A DNA stretch of 64,000 bases from an uncultured Lachnospiraceae bacterium (GCA_934351925.1 CAKRJT010000004.1:62001-126000); one strand, 5' to 3'. Counted from the stretch's first letter, positions 21,501 through 28,612 are shown. A program made the numbers and translations. Notes: generated from the sequence alone by a model not told the origin.

Positions 21501-21965
21501 CTTGATGTGAAGAATATAACGGATTCAGTAAGCGAAAATGACAAGCAGTTGGTTGAATCAGTTCTTGACAAATATAAGGTTGGCGCTTATTTCGATATAT
21601 CGCTGATGATGAAGGTTGGTCATGATAAAGCTTCTAAGGTTACGAAAACTTCGGGCAGCATAAGTCTGAGAATAAGAGTACCTGAGGAGCTGACAGGAAA
21701 AGCGCTCAAGGTTGTGAGAATTCATGATGGAGCAGCAACTGTTATTGACGGAACTTACGATGAGAACACTGGTTACTTCACATTTGATACAGATGCGTTC
21801 TCAACCTATGCTCTCATATATGCTGAGACAGGAATGATTATCGCGCCTAACACGGGAAGAGAGAACAATGTTTTCGCTCCTATTGCTATGGTTGGAATGA
21901 TCATTGTGGCAGGCGCTGCTTTTGCGGCTGTTAAAAGACGCAGAGAGGAAAGCGCACAGAATTAA
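15513..21965 (+). CDS. Large cell-wall-anchored S8 subtilisin-like protease with N-terminal repeats and Big2 domains
   Basis: This encodes 2150 residues from the ATG at 15513, after GACAAGGAG. In order: a signal peptide (MKKRLFSGFLALMMVFTLV, cleavage after about FTARA); six 12-residue repeats; a propeptide-like region (VTIIVELEEAPLMDAY); and the S8 catalytic domain with Asp307 (VLDTGVD), His416 (DHGTHVSG), oxyanion Asn516 (SAGNS) and Ser783 (SGTSMAAPH). The long His-Ser gap probably holds a PA-like domain. A C5a-peptidase-type beta region follows, then two Big2-like domains (SSNPEVAKVDEFGHVTAVSA; SYNPEVASVDANGVVTAHSA), a His/Cys-rich module near 1830-1900, and a PTEKP-rich spacer. The C-terminus has a sortase-like APNTG (2111-2115), a membrane helix and RRR. 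It probably degrades host or dietary proteins at the cell surface. It is monocistronic. Confidence 0.93.
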   Translation: MKKRLFSGFLALMMVFTLVNPMSFTARADENTVEETQVQSDESTVEETQVQSDESTVGETQVQSDESTVEETQVQSGESTVEETQVQSGESTVGETQVQSDDSTVDGIFKNVQAEEVSGTPRLDAISGNIGNSAEDRPVSYRDDEMVTIIVELEEAPLMDAYVMNPYTVRDDETAGEAVAEFLASDAAMQAADELRSEQQALFNEIQAMQPAVMSTEEDETLSLVTLTAQWTVLVNGMAVKAPYGMLAGIRELDGVKRAYVEHTYDEPDEPVTAAGAIAGYSYDMVHLSEAWEAGYTGKGLLVAVLDTGVDIESAAWFDDEKNENVFGIRRVHEAFRDNSFKSDVKDSELRYTKESLLSFLSDKKLNANSMSAASNEDMYKTRKVPFAFDYAGEADSYTGEIIGGDVNVRNTSSDHGTHVSGTIAGYAKNDEGRVLFSGVAPDAQLMMMKVFSDVGGGATDSSILKALEDTMVLGADIVNLSLGSDNGFSQDDTVNNEVYARMEQAGIILMTSAGNSETSPSMGNELGGLNESKNPDISVISAPAVYPSNLAVASVNSSVDLLSILKWGDMEIGYSDPTSIAMKSKFAGKGEFVVYDAGYGTYDDYQKAGFDTGYNGGKTGIALVKRGGTDYSGNPLSFVTKINNASSFSGVNYRGESYGVLAVIIYDSDSETNTLINMSTDGTSLTSAFIGGKDGAAMVEALKNGEEVKISVEQNDKVVSWSDAGNMSSFTSWGAGASLELKPEITAPGGNIWSTIVDQTYQGGAGVYNDYTGSYGMMSGTSMAAPHMSGLAAIVRQYVDANMVSLESKHDNAAIASKLLVSTAVPTVENGVYVSPRRQGAGIVNVAAAITSPAYIDVEDKLVGKLELGDDIDWTGSYDLKFNVVNVSDKAQTYSISASILRPDTAEQDGMTMVLEQDVLVKKVDLGKVTVPAKSTVEVSKNVSLTAEEIAAIRALFPNGTFVEGFISLTSADEAVPQLGLPMLAFIGDWTAAPIFDEANWFDEPEDGSDVNNNHYALGVNVMGSTVQNNGEVVNFINVGQNPFGNSITETSTQTVFHQGNFTISPDGNGYLDSFDDLELYQLRDAKLIVSEVHDKETGELYYRDFLSYMPRSVYNSGYGVVIPYTIYYFTNGWKGTDLDGNVLPNGTQCIYSIVAYGDGDYGDKAYDDEAGRDVTDFESFKDGKEPTFNGHAMDKTGDTLTFDVLVDTEAPKLVNNCVTFYEQDGRTYMTGTVEDGNGSIASIEVDPQISRTYTASNGKEVTEYSIDMNNPFLEETIYDEDTHTFTFTADVTEYKGYYNWTGNVFLSCGDYGANDRTYAICVNAESGLVLSQKSALLYPGQEFDLSVNNNTGSNDAITRTSSNPEVAKVDEFGHVTAVSAGQAVITVSNGTSSAICIVAVKERPTQVEDFKLSIDSFSGLKPNGSITVKVEDMIPADVEINQIEWKVYEDDEDWAGLVNVYKDSSDAFTGRIELTASGSSDLIPAGSGYLEVTINGVTRKMTFDWEDLYTSSTQDDLSSDAYYNEQTVYVETGETATLIAKYMQNHSFIPIKLCTAEGYVDGSYDNPLTDAAGLVLDGPDFSATDVDWSGKLVNKENYALPESIRVFFRYDYGYEYELTQNAQYSGYTYDNTTGVITFRAPSGSGTTVVIRADGVASEGAAAGELSGEVYTRPDGTYGPFDWNLTGGQGKLETAENVNVNYSVKNVAYFTPDAPGVSYITATSKDGKYHVNFAVVSTAVKADVITLNTNSSELNIGDELALTAALSPEPSISDDAALVWVSYNPEVASVDANGVVTAHSAGYAFISVYTAVNNGVSSYCMVKVLPGAEHTHFFGTEWKYDENSHWHECVAEGCDGTIADKAEHTAGDWIVDKEATTEAAGLRHKECTVCHYVMETQVIDKIEKPTEEPTEKPTETPSEKPTEKPTEKPSEAPTVEPTAPSKPAAGNIIKTDSVSTDNASKYDFGIANGTSDLMEKVLSDAQKARVANGESAEIFLDVKNITDSVSENDKQLVESVLDKYKVGAYFDISLMMKVGHDKASKVTKTSGSISLRIRVPEELTGKALKVVRIHDGAATVIDGTYDENTGYFTFDTDAFSTYALIYAETGMIIAPNTGRENNVFAPIAMVGMIIVAGAAFAAVKRRREESAQN
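15597..15812 (+). repeat. Six in-frame 36-bp tandem repeats (12-aa unit) in the S8 protease gene
   Basis: Six copies encode a unit of the form D/G-E-S/N-T-V-E/G-E-T-Q-V-Q-S, followed by a decayed seventh start (DDSTVDG). Copies differ at only a few bases, so unit number may vary between strains by slippage or recombination. The segment lies just after the signal peptide and would form an acidic, Thr/Ser/Gln-rich exposed linker. Confidence 0.95.
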
Positions 21966-22005
21966 TCGACACAGCTCTGGTATAGAATAAGCGGCAGAGT
22001 TAAAT

Positions 22006-22040
22006 ATACCCCCACGGTCCATCTGTGGGGGTATTGCTTT
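22006..22040 (+). terminator. Terminator after S8 protease
   Basis: ATACCCCCAC pairs with GTGGGGGTAT over a 9-nt loop, followed by TGCTTT. Confidence 0.8.
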
Positions 22041-22050
22041 GCAATATTGA

Positions 22051-22093
22051 AAAAGGCTGATACACCGCATATGCGGTATATCAGCCCTTTTAA
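22051..22093. terminator. Bidirectional terminator between S8 protease and rubrerythrin
   Basis: AAAAGGCTGATA pairs with TATCAGCCCTTTT around an inner ACCGCATATGCGGT palindrome. A-runs and T-runs flank both sides, so it can stop the plus-strand protease and minus-strand rubrerythrin transcripts. Confidence 0.8.
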
Positions 22094-22144
22094 GTTCCTA
22101 ATGGTATATAAAATCACAATGATTGCATGAGCAGTCGTGATAGA

Positions 22145-22735
22145 TTACTTTCCGAAGTATCTGTCAAGCATACCCTTGAGTGCGCGTCCGTGTCTTGCCT
22201 CGTCGCGTGCCATCTCATGAACTGTATCATGGATAGCATCGAGATTGTTCTTCTTGGCACATTTTGCAAGGTCGAACTTGCCGCTTGTTGCACCGAACTC
22301 GCAGTCAACTCTCCATGCAAGGTTAGCCTTGGTGGAAGCCTTCATGTTCGGTTCTAAATCCTCACCTAACATCTCAGCGAACTTCGCAGCATGCTCTGCC
22401 TCCTCGTAAGCTGCCTTCTCCCAGTAGAGACCAATCTCAGGATAGCCCTCGCGGTGTGCGATACGAGCCATGCACAGGTACATGCCTACCTCTGAGCACT
22501 CTCCCTCGAAGTTAGCCTTGAGCTGCTCGAAGATATACTTCTTGTCCTCATCGCTTATCTCAGGGTTGTTCTTAACTGTCTTGCCATAGATGCCATACTC
22601 ATGCTCGGCTGCAAGTGAGAGCTCACCTGTTACCTCCTTGAACTTGTCAGCGCCTACATGGCATACAGGACACTCTGCAGGAGCCGCATCTCCTTCGTAA
22701 ACATAACCACATACAGTACATACAAACTTAGCCAT
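22145..22735 (-). CDS. rbr: Reverse rubrerythrin (rubredoxin domain N-terminal)
   Basis: This gives 196 residues from the ATG with AAAGGAG upstream. Residues 1-35 form a rubredoxin-like iron site with CTVCGY and CPVCH cysteine pairs. The rest is a ferritin-like di-iron four-helix domain with repeated E-x2-H style ligands (ECSEVGMYL, EEAEHAAKF, DEARHGRALKG). The order, rubredoxin before the di-iron domain, is that of clostridial reverse rubrerythrins, which reduce hydrogen peroxide and oxygen using NADH-fed electrons and protect anaerobes from air. It lies 152 bp downstream of the PerR-type regulator on the same strand, with a 19-bp palindrome between them, so de-repression by peroxide is the natural model. 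Confidence 0.93.
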   Translation of the reverse strand: MAKFVCTVCGYVYEGDAAPAECPVCHVGADKFKEVTGELSLAAEHEYGIYGKTVKNNPEISDEDKKYIFEQLKANFEGECSEVGMYLCMARIAHREGYPEIGLYWEKAAYEEAEHAAKFAEMLGEDLEPNMKASTKANLAWRVDCEFGATSGKFDLAKCAKKNNLDAIHDTVHEMARDEARHGRALKGMLDRYFGK

Positions 22736-22833
22736 AGTTGATTCTCCTTTTCTTTGATTTATTGATATTTCTTTAATTATTAACAAATAGGGCGTAATTA
22801 TTATTACTGTTCTAAAGTAATGTGCAATTCAAA

Positions 22834-22852
22834 ATCAGTAATGATTACTGAT
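22834..22852. promoter_or_regulatory. Perfect 19-bp palindrome, probable PerR/Fur-type operator for rubrerythrin
   Basis: ATCAGTAATGATTACTGAT is a perfect 9-1-9 inverted repeat, the size and symmetry of Fur/PerR boxes. It lies 99 bp upstream of the rubrerythrin start and just after the end of the PerR-type gene. Confidence 0.7.
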
Positions 22853-22886
22853 ATTAATTTACCACAATGTATGTCAAATGTCAATC

Positions 22887-23276
22887 CTAATTTTTATCAC
22901 TCAGACAGGAGTCGCAGGTTCCGTAGAAAATGACGCTGTGCGTGCGGATTTTTCCGGGAACATTGTGACCTGCGGACTGTATGAGCTGGGCACTTGGCTC
23001 CATGTCTACATCATATACATGATGGCATGCGTCGCATACAAAGTGATAGTGCGGCTCTGTGTTGCCGTCGAAATGGTCACAGTCTTCACCCTGAATTTTC
23101 AGGGCTTGTCCTTGTTCGACCAGCAGCGACAGATTGCGGTATACGGTTCCGAGACTTATATTCGGATATATGTCCTGAATATGCCTATATACCTCCTCTG
23201 CGGTAGGGTGTGAAGTTGTATGGCATAGGAAATCTAAGATTGCCTCGCGCTGACGGCTGTAATTTAATTTTGCCAT
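22887..23276 (-). CDS. perR: PerR-type Fur family peroxide-sensing repressor
   Basis: This gives 129 residues; the start at 23276 has GAGG 6 bp upstream. The N-terminal winged helix (SRQREAILDFLCHTTSHPTA) is followed by the Fur dimerisation domain. HFDGNTEPHYH places an Asp where PerR, not Fur, has its iron-ligand Asp, next to the HxH ligands, and two CxxC pairs (CDAC, CDSC) form the structural zinc site. PerR binds DNA with Fe or Mn and is inactivated by peroxide oxidation of its histidines. Position beside rubrerythrin and the 19-bp palindrome supports peroxide-stress regulation. A zinc or iron Fur role is less likely but not excluded. Confidence 0.82.
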   Translation of the reverse strand: MAKLNYSRQREAILDFLCHTTSHPTAEEVYRHIQDIYPNISLGTVYRNLSLLVEQGQALKIQGEDCDHFDGNTEPHYHFVCDACHHVYDVDMEPSAQLIQSAGHNVPGKIRTHSVIFYGTCDSCLSDKN

Positions 23277-23313
23277 ATAAATCCTCATTTCCGGGTAAAA
23301 ATGATATTATACA

Positions 23314-25278
23314 TCAGATATGGTCAATAAGAATCTGCACATATCTGACAGCCTCCTCGCGGGTGAGCTGCCCCGTACCGTCAAAACCGTCCGTGATATA
23401 GCCTAAATATGCGGCTGTCGATACATATTTCTTAAACCATTCTGAGCAGGTTACTTCATTATTATAGTCTGCGATATCGTTCTTTATTATTCTGCTCTTG
23501 AAAGCATTGACACAGAAGGAGGCGAGCTCCTCGGCTGTGACCGGCTTCCCGGGCTTAAAGGTCCTGTTGTCTAAGAGTGCCTCATCAACAATTGCATTAG
23601 AGTAGGCACACTCCACGACACCTGCATACCATTCGTGGCCGACAACATCTGTGAACATATCGTTGTATACATTGACAGGGACGAAGTGTGCTGCCTTTGT
23701 GACCATGTTCACGGCATCGATACGGCTCATTGGCTCCTGCGGTCTAAAAGCACCTTCGGTGTTATGAAGATATCCAAGCTCAGCCATATGTATGATGAGC
23801 TCCTTTGAAGGACAGTCGTCGATATCGGTGTAGGCAGCCTTACAAAGAGGAGCTGCCTTAGGCACAGGAATGTCTGCAAGGTGTGCAGGAGGCTGAGCCT
23901 CATGTATCTGCTTAGGTGGTACAAAATCGTCCGACTCCATAAGCTCTTCCATTGTCATAGGACGCTTCATGTTCATGACAGGGTCGTATACCTTGCCGCA
24001 GAGGGAGGTCCTTATAGGAATAGGGCAGGTGTCGTGTATGCGCTTTATCTCCTTGGCTACGAAGCCTGCCATAAGGTATGCACCGAAATCGTTGGTGTGT
24101 GTGTAGTCCTTAGGATAGAAGTAGCGCACCGAGTCGGTGAGTCCGACACGCTTTATGAAGTCCATGCTGACCTGATGGAGGTCGATGAGAGGGACGTTCT
24201 TCTCGGCTGCCACCTTTTTGCATGCCTCTGCATGGTCATGCAGAAGGTCGTTATAGCTGCCGTCGCTGCCTTTCCAGGTACTTCTTGCAAGAGGCGTCAC
24301 AATAACAGGCGTTGCGCCGTAGCTTCTTATCTCGTCGATGTAAGTTCTCAGATTGTCCGAGTAGCCTGTGTCAGCGGCAAGATGTGGAAGCTTCTGGTCA
24401 TTGTGTCCGAACTGGAACAGGCAGTAGTCGCCGCGCTTGATATACTTCCTGATGATGTCATAGTGCCCCTCTGTGCGGAAACTCTCGGTCGTGAGACCTG
24501 AGTGGGAGTGATTAGACACCGCAGCAAGATTTGATACATAGTAGGTGAAAAACTGCCCCCAGCCACAGTAGCTGCTCTCAGGATAATACGGATAGCATGC
24601 CGGCTGGTCGGTAACGGTGGAATCACCCGCTATATATATGGTAGGAGTGTCAAATTCTTCTATAGTAAGTGTGGTGAATACAGGTCTGCTTCCGATTATG
24701 GTGATGTCGATTGTGGTGTCGGTAAATACCTCCTCGTGACCGCGTGGAATGATATCACACACATTCACGTTGAAAACATAAGCACGGACCTCGTGAGGGC
24801 AGTAGTCGCCTTTGAGTGATTCGAGTCTCCTTCTTCCCGAGAAGATGGTTATTCCCTTTATCGGGGTATCGCCGGCAGAGAGTACGAGCGTCACCTTGTA
24901 GTTGCCCTGATGAGGTACGACTGCCTTGAAAGTGAGTGGAATGTATCCGCCGTCAAGAATTCCGTTGTCAAGGTATATTCCGTTCTCGTCAGCCTCAGGG
25001 TTGATGAGCTTGGCGTCAGAGTACCAGTATTGAGGAGAAAATCCGTCATTAATCTCATCAATTTTAAGATTAGGGTCTGACTTCCTGGCTTCCTCCGTCA
25101 AAAAACCGTAACCCTTCTTATATGAAAAAGTATCCTCAGGGTAAACCTGTGTTATGTGCCGGGAGCCGATGCTGTCTGCACTCGGAGTGTTCCCGAAATT
25201 GTATGTCATACGATAGCCGGAACCGGTTTCAAGTGCCGCATGTTCGGCATAAATGTCCGACGAAATTGCTGTGGTCAT
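23314..25278 (-). CDS. Rhamnogalacturonan acetylesterase-like (CE12, SGNH) protein with C-terminal SLH-like repeats
   Basis: This 654-residue protein starts at an ATG preceded by ACGGAGG. Residues 1-205 form a beta-rich accessory domain. Residues ~212-450 are an SGNH/CE12 esterase: Ser220 in IAGDST, a block I-III order with SGLTTES and FGHND, and the DxxH pair in DYTHTNDFGA. The C-terminal ~180 residues contain SLH-like units (FRPQEPMSRIDAVNMVTKA; FTDVVGHEWYAGVVECAYS; YITDGFDGTGQLTREEAVRY). CE12 enzymes remove acetyl groups from rhamnogalacturonan-I galacturonate. SLH repeats usually tether proteins to wall pyruvylated polymers, yet the N-terminus MTTAISSDIYAEH has no signal peptide; see findings. 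The upstream AraC gene and the divergent transporter operon place it in the RG-I locus. Confidence 0.88.
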   Translation of the reverse strand: MTTAISSDIYAEHAALETGSGYRMTYNFGNTPSADSIGSRHITQVYPEDTFSYKKGYGFLTEEARKSDPNLKIDEINDGFSPQYWYSDAKLINPEADENGIYLDNGILDGGYIPLTFKAVVPHQGNYKVTLVLSAGDTPIKGITIFSGRRRLESLKGDYCPHEVRAYVFNVNVCDIIPRGHEEVFTDTTIDITIIGSRPVFTTLTIEEFDTPTIYIAGDSTVTDQPACYPYYPESSYCGWGQFFTYYVSNLAAVSNHSHSGLTTESFRTEGHYDIIRKYIKRGDYCLFQFGHNDQKLPHLAADTGYSDNLRTYIDEIRSYGATPVIVTPLARSTWKGSDGSYNDLLHDHAEACKKVAAEKNVPLIDLHQVSMDFIKRVGLTDSVRYFYPKDYTHTNDFGAYLMAGFVAKEIKRIHDTCPIPIRTSLCGKVYDPVMNMKRPMTMEELMESDDFVPPKQIHEAQPPAHLADIPVPKAAPLCKAAYTDIDDCPSKELIIHMAELGYLHNTEGAFRPQEPMSRIDAVNMVTKAAHFVPVNVYNDMFTDVVGHEWYAGVVECAYSNAIVDEALLDNRTFKPGKPVTAEELASFCVNAFKSRIIKNDIADYNNEVTCSEWFKKYVSTAAYLGYITDGFDGTGQLTREEAVRYVQILIDHI

Positions 25279-25316
25279 AGCTAACCTCCGTAAATTAAAA
25301 TCTTTGTTTTATTATA

Positions 25317-26240
25317 CTACATCCAGCCGTGATATTCCAGTACTGACTTCTTTTTTGTGACAGCGTCACCGTTGCTGTTCTTTTTGCGCCATTCTCGCGG
25401 AGAACATTCCATCATCTTGACGAAGGCACGGTTGAAGCTTGACACCGAGTGGAAACCGACCTGCTCGGAAATCTCAAGCACCGACGAGTCAGTGCTCGAC
25501 AACAGGAGACAGGCGTGCTCAATGCGCGTGTTGTTGATAAATTCGAGTGGACTTATTCCCATGATCGTGTTGAAAGTGCGCCTGAAATGAGTGACACTGA
25601 GGTGGCACATATCGGCGAGCAGCTCGACCGGGAATTGCTGCATATAGTTGTCGTGTATGTAGTTGAGCGCAGGATGTATGGAGAGTATGCTTGCGTTGGT
25701 GAGGGGCTTCTGTGCAGGTGTCTCATGCTCACACAGTCTTGTTATCTCTATAAGTATCGCTGCCATAAGTCCTGTTACGCTGGTGAGATATCCCTGCTGC
25801 TTTTCGGTCATTTCATCGATGACTGCCATGATATAACTGTAGAGCCGTGGAGATGAGTCTTTACTTCCTATATAATAGCTCAGCGATGGAAGCAGGGCAC
25901 CCGAGGTGTTAAGGAGTGCCTGGCTTTTGAAAAACTCGTCAAGGTCTACAAAAATATAAGACCAAAGACTCTTCCCACCATGGGTTGAATAGGTGGTGTG
26001 AGGATAATTCCTTGCTATAAGGGTGAAATCACCTGCCTTGTATGTAACGGAATGGTCACCGAAGTCAAGCCGTCCCTCATGGGAATGGCAGACCCCTATC
26101 TCCAGACAATTGTGGAAATGAAGCCGGTCTGCCTTAATGTCAGATATATGCCAACGATCACCGTGCAGAACGAGCAGCGGGAAATCAGGTGACAAATCGT
26201 AATGCCTGTATTCGGTTATTACCTTCTTGGGTTTGCTCAT
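25317..26240 (-). CDS. AraC-family regulator of the RG-I locus
   Basis: This gives 307 residues from the ATG at 26240, which has TGTGGAGG upstream; a longer in-frame N-terminus lacks this. The N-terminal cupin (LHFHNCLEIGVCHSHEGRL; RNYPHTTYSTHG) is a likely oligosaccharide sensor. The C-terminal two-HTH domain includes LADMCHLSVTHFRRTF and ISEQVGFHSVSSFNRAF. The gene is followed on the same strand by the CE12 esterase after 38 bp, and diverges from the ABC transporter operon over a 385-bp AT-rich region. It is therefore the obvious activator of both units. The effector is unknown; unsaturated RG-I disaccharides induce analogous systems in Bacillus. Confidence 0.9.
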   Translation of the reverse strand: MSKPKKVITEYRHYDLSPDFPLLVLHGDRWHISDIKADRLHFHNCLEIGVCHSHEGRLDFGDHSVTYKAGDFTLIARNYPHTTYSTHGGKSLWSYIFVDLDEFFKSQALLNTSGALLPSLSYYIGSKDSSPRLYSYIMAVIDEMTEKQQGYLTSVTGLMAAILIEITRLCEHETPAQKPLTNASILSIHPALNYIHDNYMQQFPVELLADMCHLSVTHFRRTFNTIMGISPLEFINNTRIEHACLLLSSTDSSVLEISEQVGFHSVSSFNRAFVKMMECSPREWRKKNSNGDAVTKKKSVLEYHGWM

Positions 26241-26624
26241 AAGTATCCTCCACAAAATGCAGCTTCGATGCTGCAATCCTGCATAAGTCAATTTGTACAT
26301 GAAAAACAAATACTGTCTGCTACATTATTATTATATCTCAACAAAATAGTAATTTCAACCAACAAAAACGATTTCGGAAACAAAAAAACACACAAATACA
26401 AAACAAAAATGCATAATAAGATGTTGCAACTGGTGTTGAAAACAAACATTGTATACAAAAAATGAACAAAAAGTTAATAACAAAAAGTTGTTTTTGCTAT
26501 GTTTTCAGATATAATTGCATAGAAGTGATTTAATAAAATGTATATAATTAACCTATAAAAACGAGGCGGGGTTGTGAAAAATAACCAATAGCTTTGACAC
26601 AACACAAAGAACGGAGGAATATTA
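26241..26624. promoter_or_regulatory. Divergent AT-rich control region of the RG-I locus
   Basis: This 384-bp gap holds no gene. It contains two direct copies of AACAAAAAGTT (26465-26475 and 26479-26489), the second running into CAAAAAGTTGTTTTTG, a small inverted repeat. These sit directly over the candidate -35 of the rightward operon, as expected for AraC activator half-sites. A-tracts upstream (about 26385-26450) may bend DNA. The site assignment is inferred. Confidence 0.5.
26488..26515 (+). promoter_or_regulatory. Candidate promoter of the RG-I ABC transporter operon
   Basis: A weak -35 (TTGTTT) and perfect TATAAT are separated by 16 bp, giving a leader of about 100 nt. The poor -35 overlapped by AACAAAAAGTT repeats fits activator dependence. 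Confidence 0.45.
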
Positions 26625-27584
26625 ATGGAGAAGAGAAAAGCTCAGAAACCTCCTATCGTGATGGCAGCTAAGAGTAAGAATCCGATGGGCTTTCTGAAGA
26701 GAGACTGGCAGTTATATCTCATGCTGATATTCCCGGTAGCGCTTGTTATTCTGTTTAACTATGCAGCATATCCGGGACTTCGAATTGCATTCATGGATTT
26801 CAAGGCGGCTAAGGGATACAAGGGAAGTGAATGGGTAGGCTGGGACATTTGGGTTAAGGTATTTAAGGATAAGGACTTCGCAATAGCCCTCAGAAATTCA
26901 CTCATATTTAACCTTGCGGACCTCGTGGTAGGTTTCCCGATGCCTATATTGCTTGCACTTATGCTTAATGAGCTTCGTTATCCTAAATTCAAGAAGGTAT
27001 CACAGACTATTCTTTACTTACCGCATTTCCTTTCATGGGTTATAGTTGGTAATGTAGCATACTCGATGTTCCGTGAGTATTCAGGACTTGTAAACATGGC
27101 ACTTATGAACGCCGGAATTATAAGCAAGGGAATTCCTTTCCTGACTGAGAAAAATCACTGGGCATTTACATATCTGCTGATGGGTGTTTGGCAGGGAATG
27201 GGCTGGGGAACGATTATTTACCTCGCAGCCATTACCGGTATCAGCGGAGAACTTTATGAGGCAGCCATGATTGATGGCGCCGGACGTTGGAAGAGAATGT
27301 GGCATATCACACTTCCGGGAATTAAGGGAACAATAGTTACACTTCTTATTATGAACCTTGGTCGTGTGATGGGAAGTAACCTCGAGCGTATTAAGGCATT
27401 TGATAATGCTCTTGTCAAGGATTACTCCTATCAGCTCGCAGTATATATTTACCAGAAGGGTCTTGGCGGCGGTAAGCTGAGCATGTCTACCGTAGTTGGT
27501 CTCTTCCAGTCGGTAGTAGGACTGATTCTCGTATTGTTAGCAGACCGCTTCGCTAAGTTACTCGGCGAAGAAGGATTAATATAA
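26625..27584 (+). CDS. ABC transporter permease, LplB/YtcP-type carbohydrate uptake (subunit 1)
   Basis: This 319-residue type I importer permease has GGAGG upstream of the ATG. Six membrane segments are visible from about residue 30, with a large first periplasm-side loop (YPGLRIAFMDFKAAKGYKGS). The EAA coupling loop EAAMIDGAGRWKRMWHITLP contacts the shared ATPase. The long motif is typical of LplB-class permeases that import oligosaccharides released from pectin and other complex glycans. No ATPase gene lies in the operon, so a genome-shared MsmX-like ATPase is inferred. The partner permease starts 13 bp downstream. Confidence 0.93.
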   Translation: MEKRKAQKPPIVMAAKSKNPMGFLKRDWQLYLMLIFPVALVILFNYAAYPGLRIAFMDFKAAKGYKGSEWVGWDIWVKVFKDKDFAIALRNSLIFNLADLVVGFPMPILLALMLNELRYPKFKKVSQTILYLPHFLSWVIVGNVAYSMFREYSGLVNMALMNAGIISKGIPFLTEKNHWAFTYLLMGVWQGMGWGTIIYLAAITGISGELYEAAMIDGAGRWKRMWHITLPGIKGTIVTLLIMNLGRVMGSNLERIKAFDNALVKDYSYQLAVYIYQKGLGGGKLSMSTVVGLFQSVVGLILVLLADRFAKLLGEEGLI

Positions 27585-27597
27585 GGAGGTACACATA

Positions 27598-28509
27598 ATG
27601 GCTAAGAAAGATAAAGAAAAAGATGAAGCCAGCAGAGCTATTAACAAGTTCCGTGTCAGCGATGCCATAATGATTATTGTCATTGCACTTCTGTGTGTGA
27701 CATGTGTAGCGCCTTTCTTCCACTTGTTATCAAAGTCCATCTCGAGCAATGCGATGGTTATGGCTAAGAAGGTTTACTTCCTTCCTAAGGAGATTACCTT
27801 TAACGCATATCAGTCAATTTTTGAAGATGGAACTTATGTATACTCTTTCGTATACAGCGTTATAGTTACATTGGTATTCACGATTTTAGGTATGATTGCA
27901 TGTACATGTGCAGCATACCCGCTCTCAAAGAAGAGACTTAAGGGAAAATATTTCTTCACATTTATCCTTATGGTTCCTATGTACTTTGGAGCAGGACTTA
28001 TTCCTACATATCTCATTTATAAGCAGTTCGGTTTACTTGATACGGTATGGGTGCTTATTCTCCCGCTTATCTATTCACCGTACAACATGCTTATTATGAA
28101 GACCTACTTCTTATCGAGCATACCTGATACACTTGAGGAGGCAGCTTTCCTTGACGGTGCATCGAACTTCCAGATACTCACGAAGGTTGTTCTTCCGCTG
28201 TCGAAGCCTATTATGGCTACACTTTCACTGTTCTATGCAGTAGGACGTTGGAACTCATATGCAGATAACATGTACTACATCAGAACGGATAAACTCAAGA
28301 TGGTTCAGTATAAGCTGTACCAGATGGTATCGGCAGCACAGGAGGCTACGAGCACCACGCTCAACGAGGCACAGAGCGGTGTCAACAGTACACCTGAGGT
28401 TCTTCAGGCGGCAGCCGTTATGTTCGTAACTATTCCTATTATTTGTATCTACCCATTCTTACAGAAGTACTTCGTAAAGGGCGTTATGGTAGGCGCCGTA
28501 AAGGGTTAG
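27598..28509 (+). CDS. ABC transporter permease, LplC/YtcP-type carbohydrate uptake (subunit 2)
   Basis: This gives 303 residues and about six membrane segments, with TAAGGAGG before the ATG. The EAA loop is EEAAFLDGASNFQILTKVVL. The extended segment YNMLIMKTYFLSSIPDTLEE and the C-terminal end QKYFVKGVMVGAVKG are typical of the YtcP/LplC family (CUT1). It forms the membrane channel with the upstream permease and receives substrate from the solute-binding lipoprotein encoded 103 bp downstream, past an intercistronic hairpin. Confidence 0.93.
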   Translation: MAKKDKEKDEASRAINKFRVSDAIMIIVIALLCVTCVAPFFHLLSKSISSNAMVMAKKVYFLPKEITFNAYQSIFEDGTYVYSFVYSVIVTLVFTILGMIACTCAAYPLSKKRLKGKYFFTFILMVPMYFGAGLIPTYLIYKQFGLLDTVWVLILPLIYSPYNMLIMKTYFLSSIPDTLEEAAFLDGASNFQILTKVVLPLSKPIMATLSLFYAVGRWNSYADNMYYIRTDKLKMVQYKLYQMVSAAQEATSTTLNEAQSGVNSTPEVLQAAAVMFVTIPIICIYPFLQKYFVKGVMVGAVKG

Positions 28510-28548
28510 TTTACAAATGTGCAATATTACAGTATAATACACAGGTAG

Positions 28549-28583
28549 TTATCCCCCGGACGGGGGATGAAATATAACTATTA
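28549..28583 (+). other. Intercistronic stem-loop between permease and binding-protein genes
   Basis: CCCCCG pairs with CGGGGG inside AGTTAT...ATAACT flanks. No T-run follows, so it is not a clean terminator. Such hairpins often stabilise the downstream mRNA and raise binding-protein yield. Confidence 0.55.
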
Positions 28584-28612
28584 ATTTTTCTTTTAAAGGA
28601 GGAAAAACTATT

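Noticed and set aside
23881..24501. 206-codon plus-strand frame inside the CE12 gene
   Set aside because: It is antisense to a gene with clear esterase motifs and has no ribosome site.
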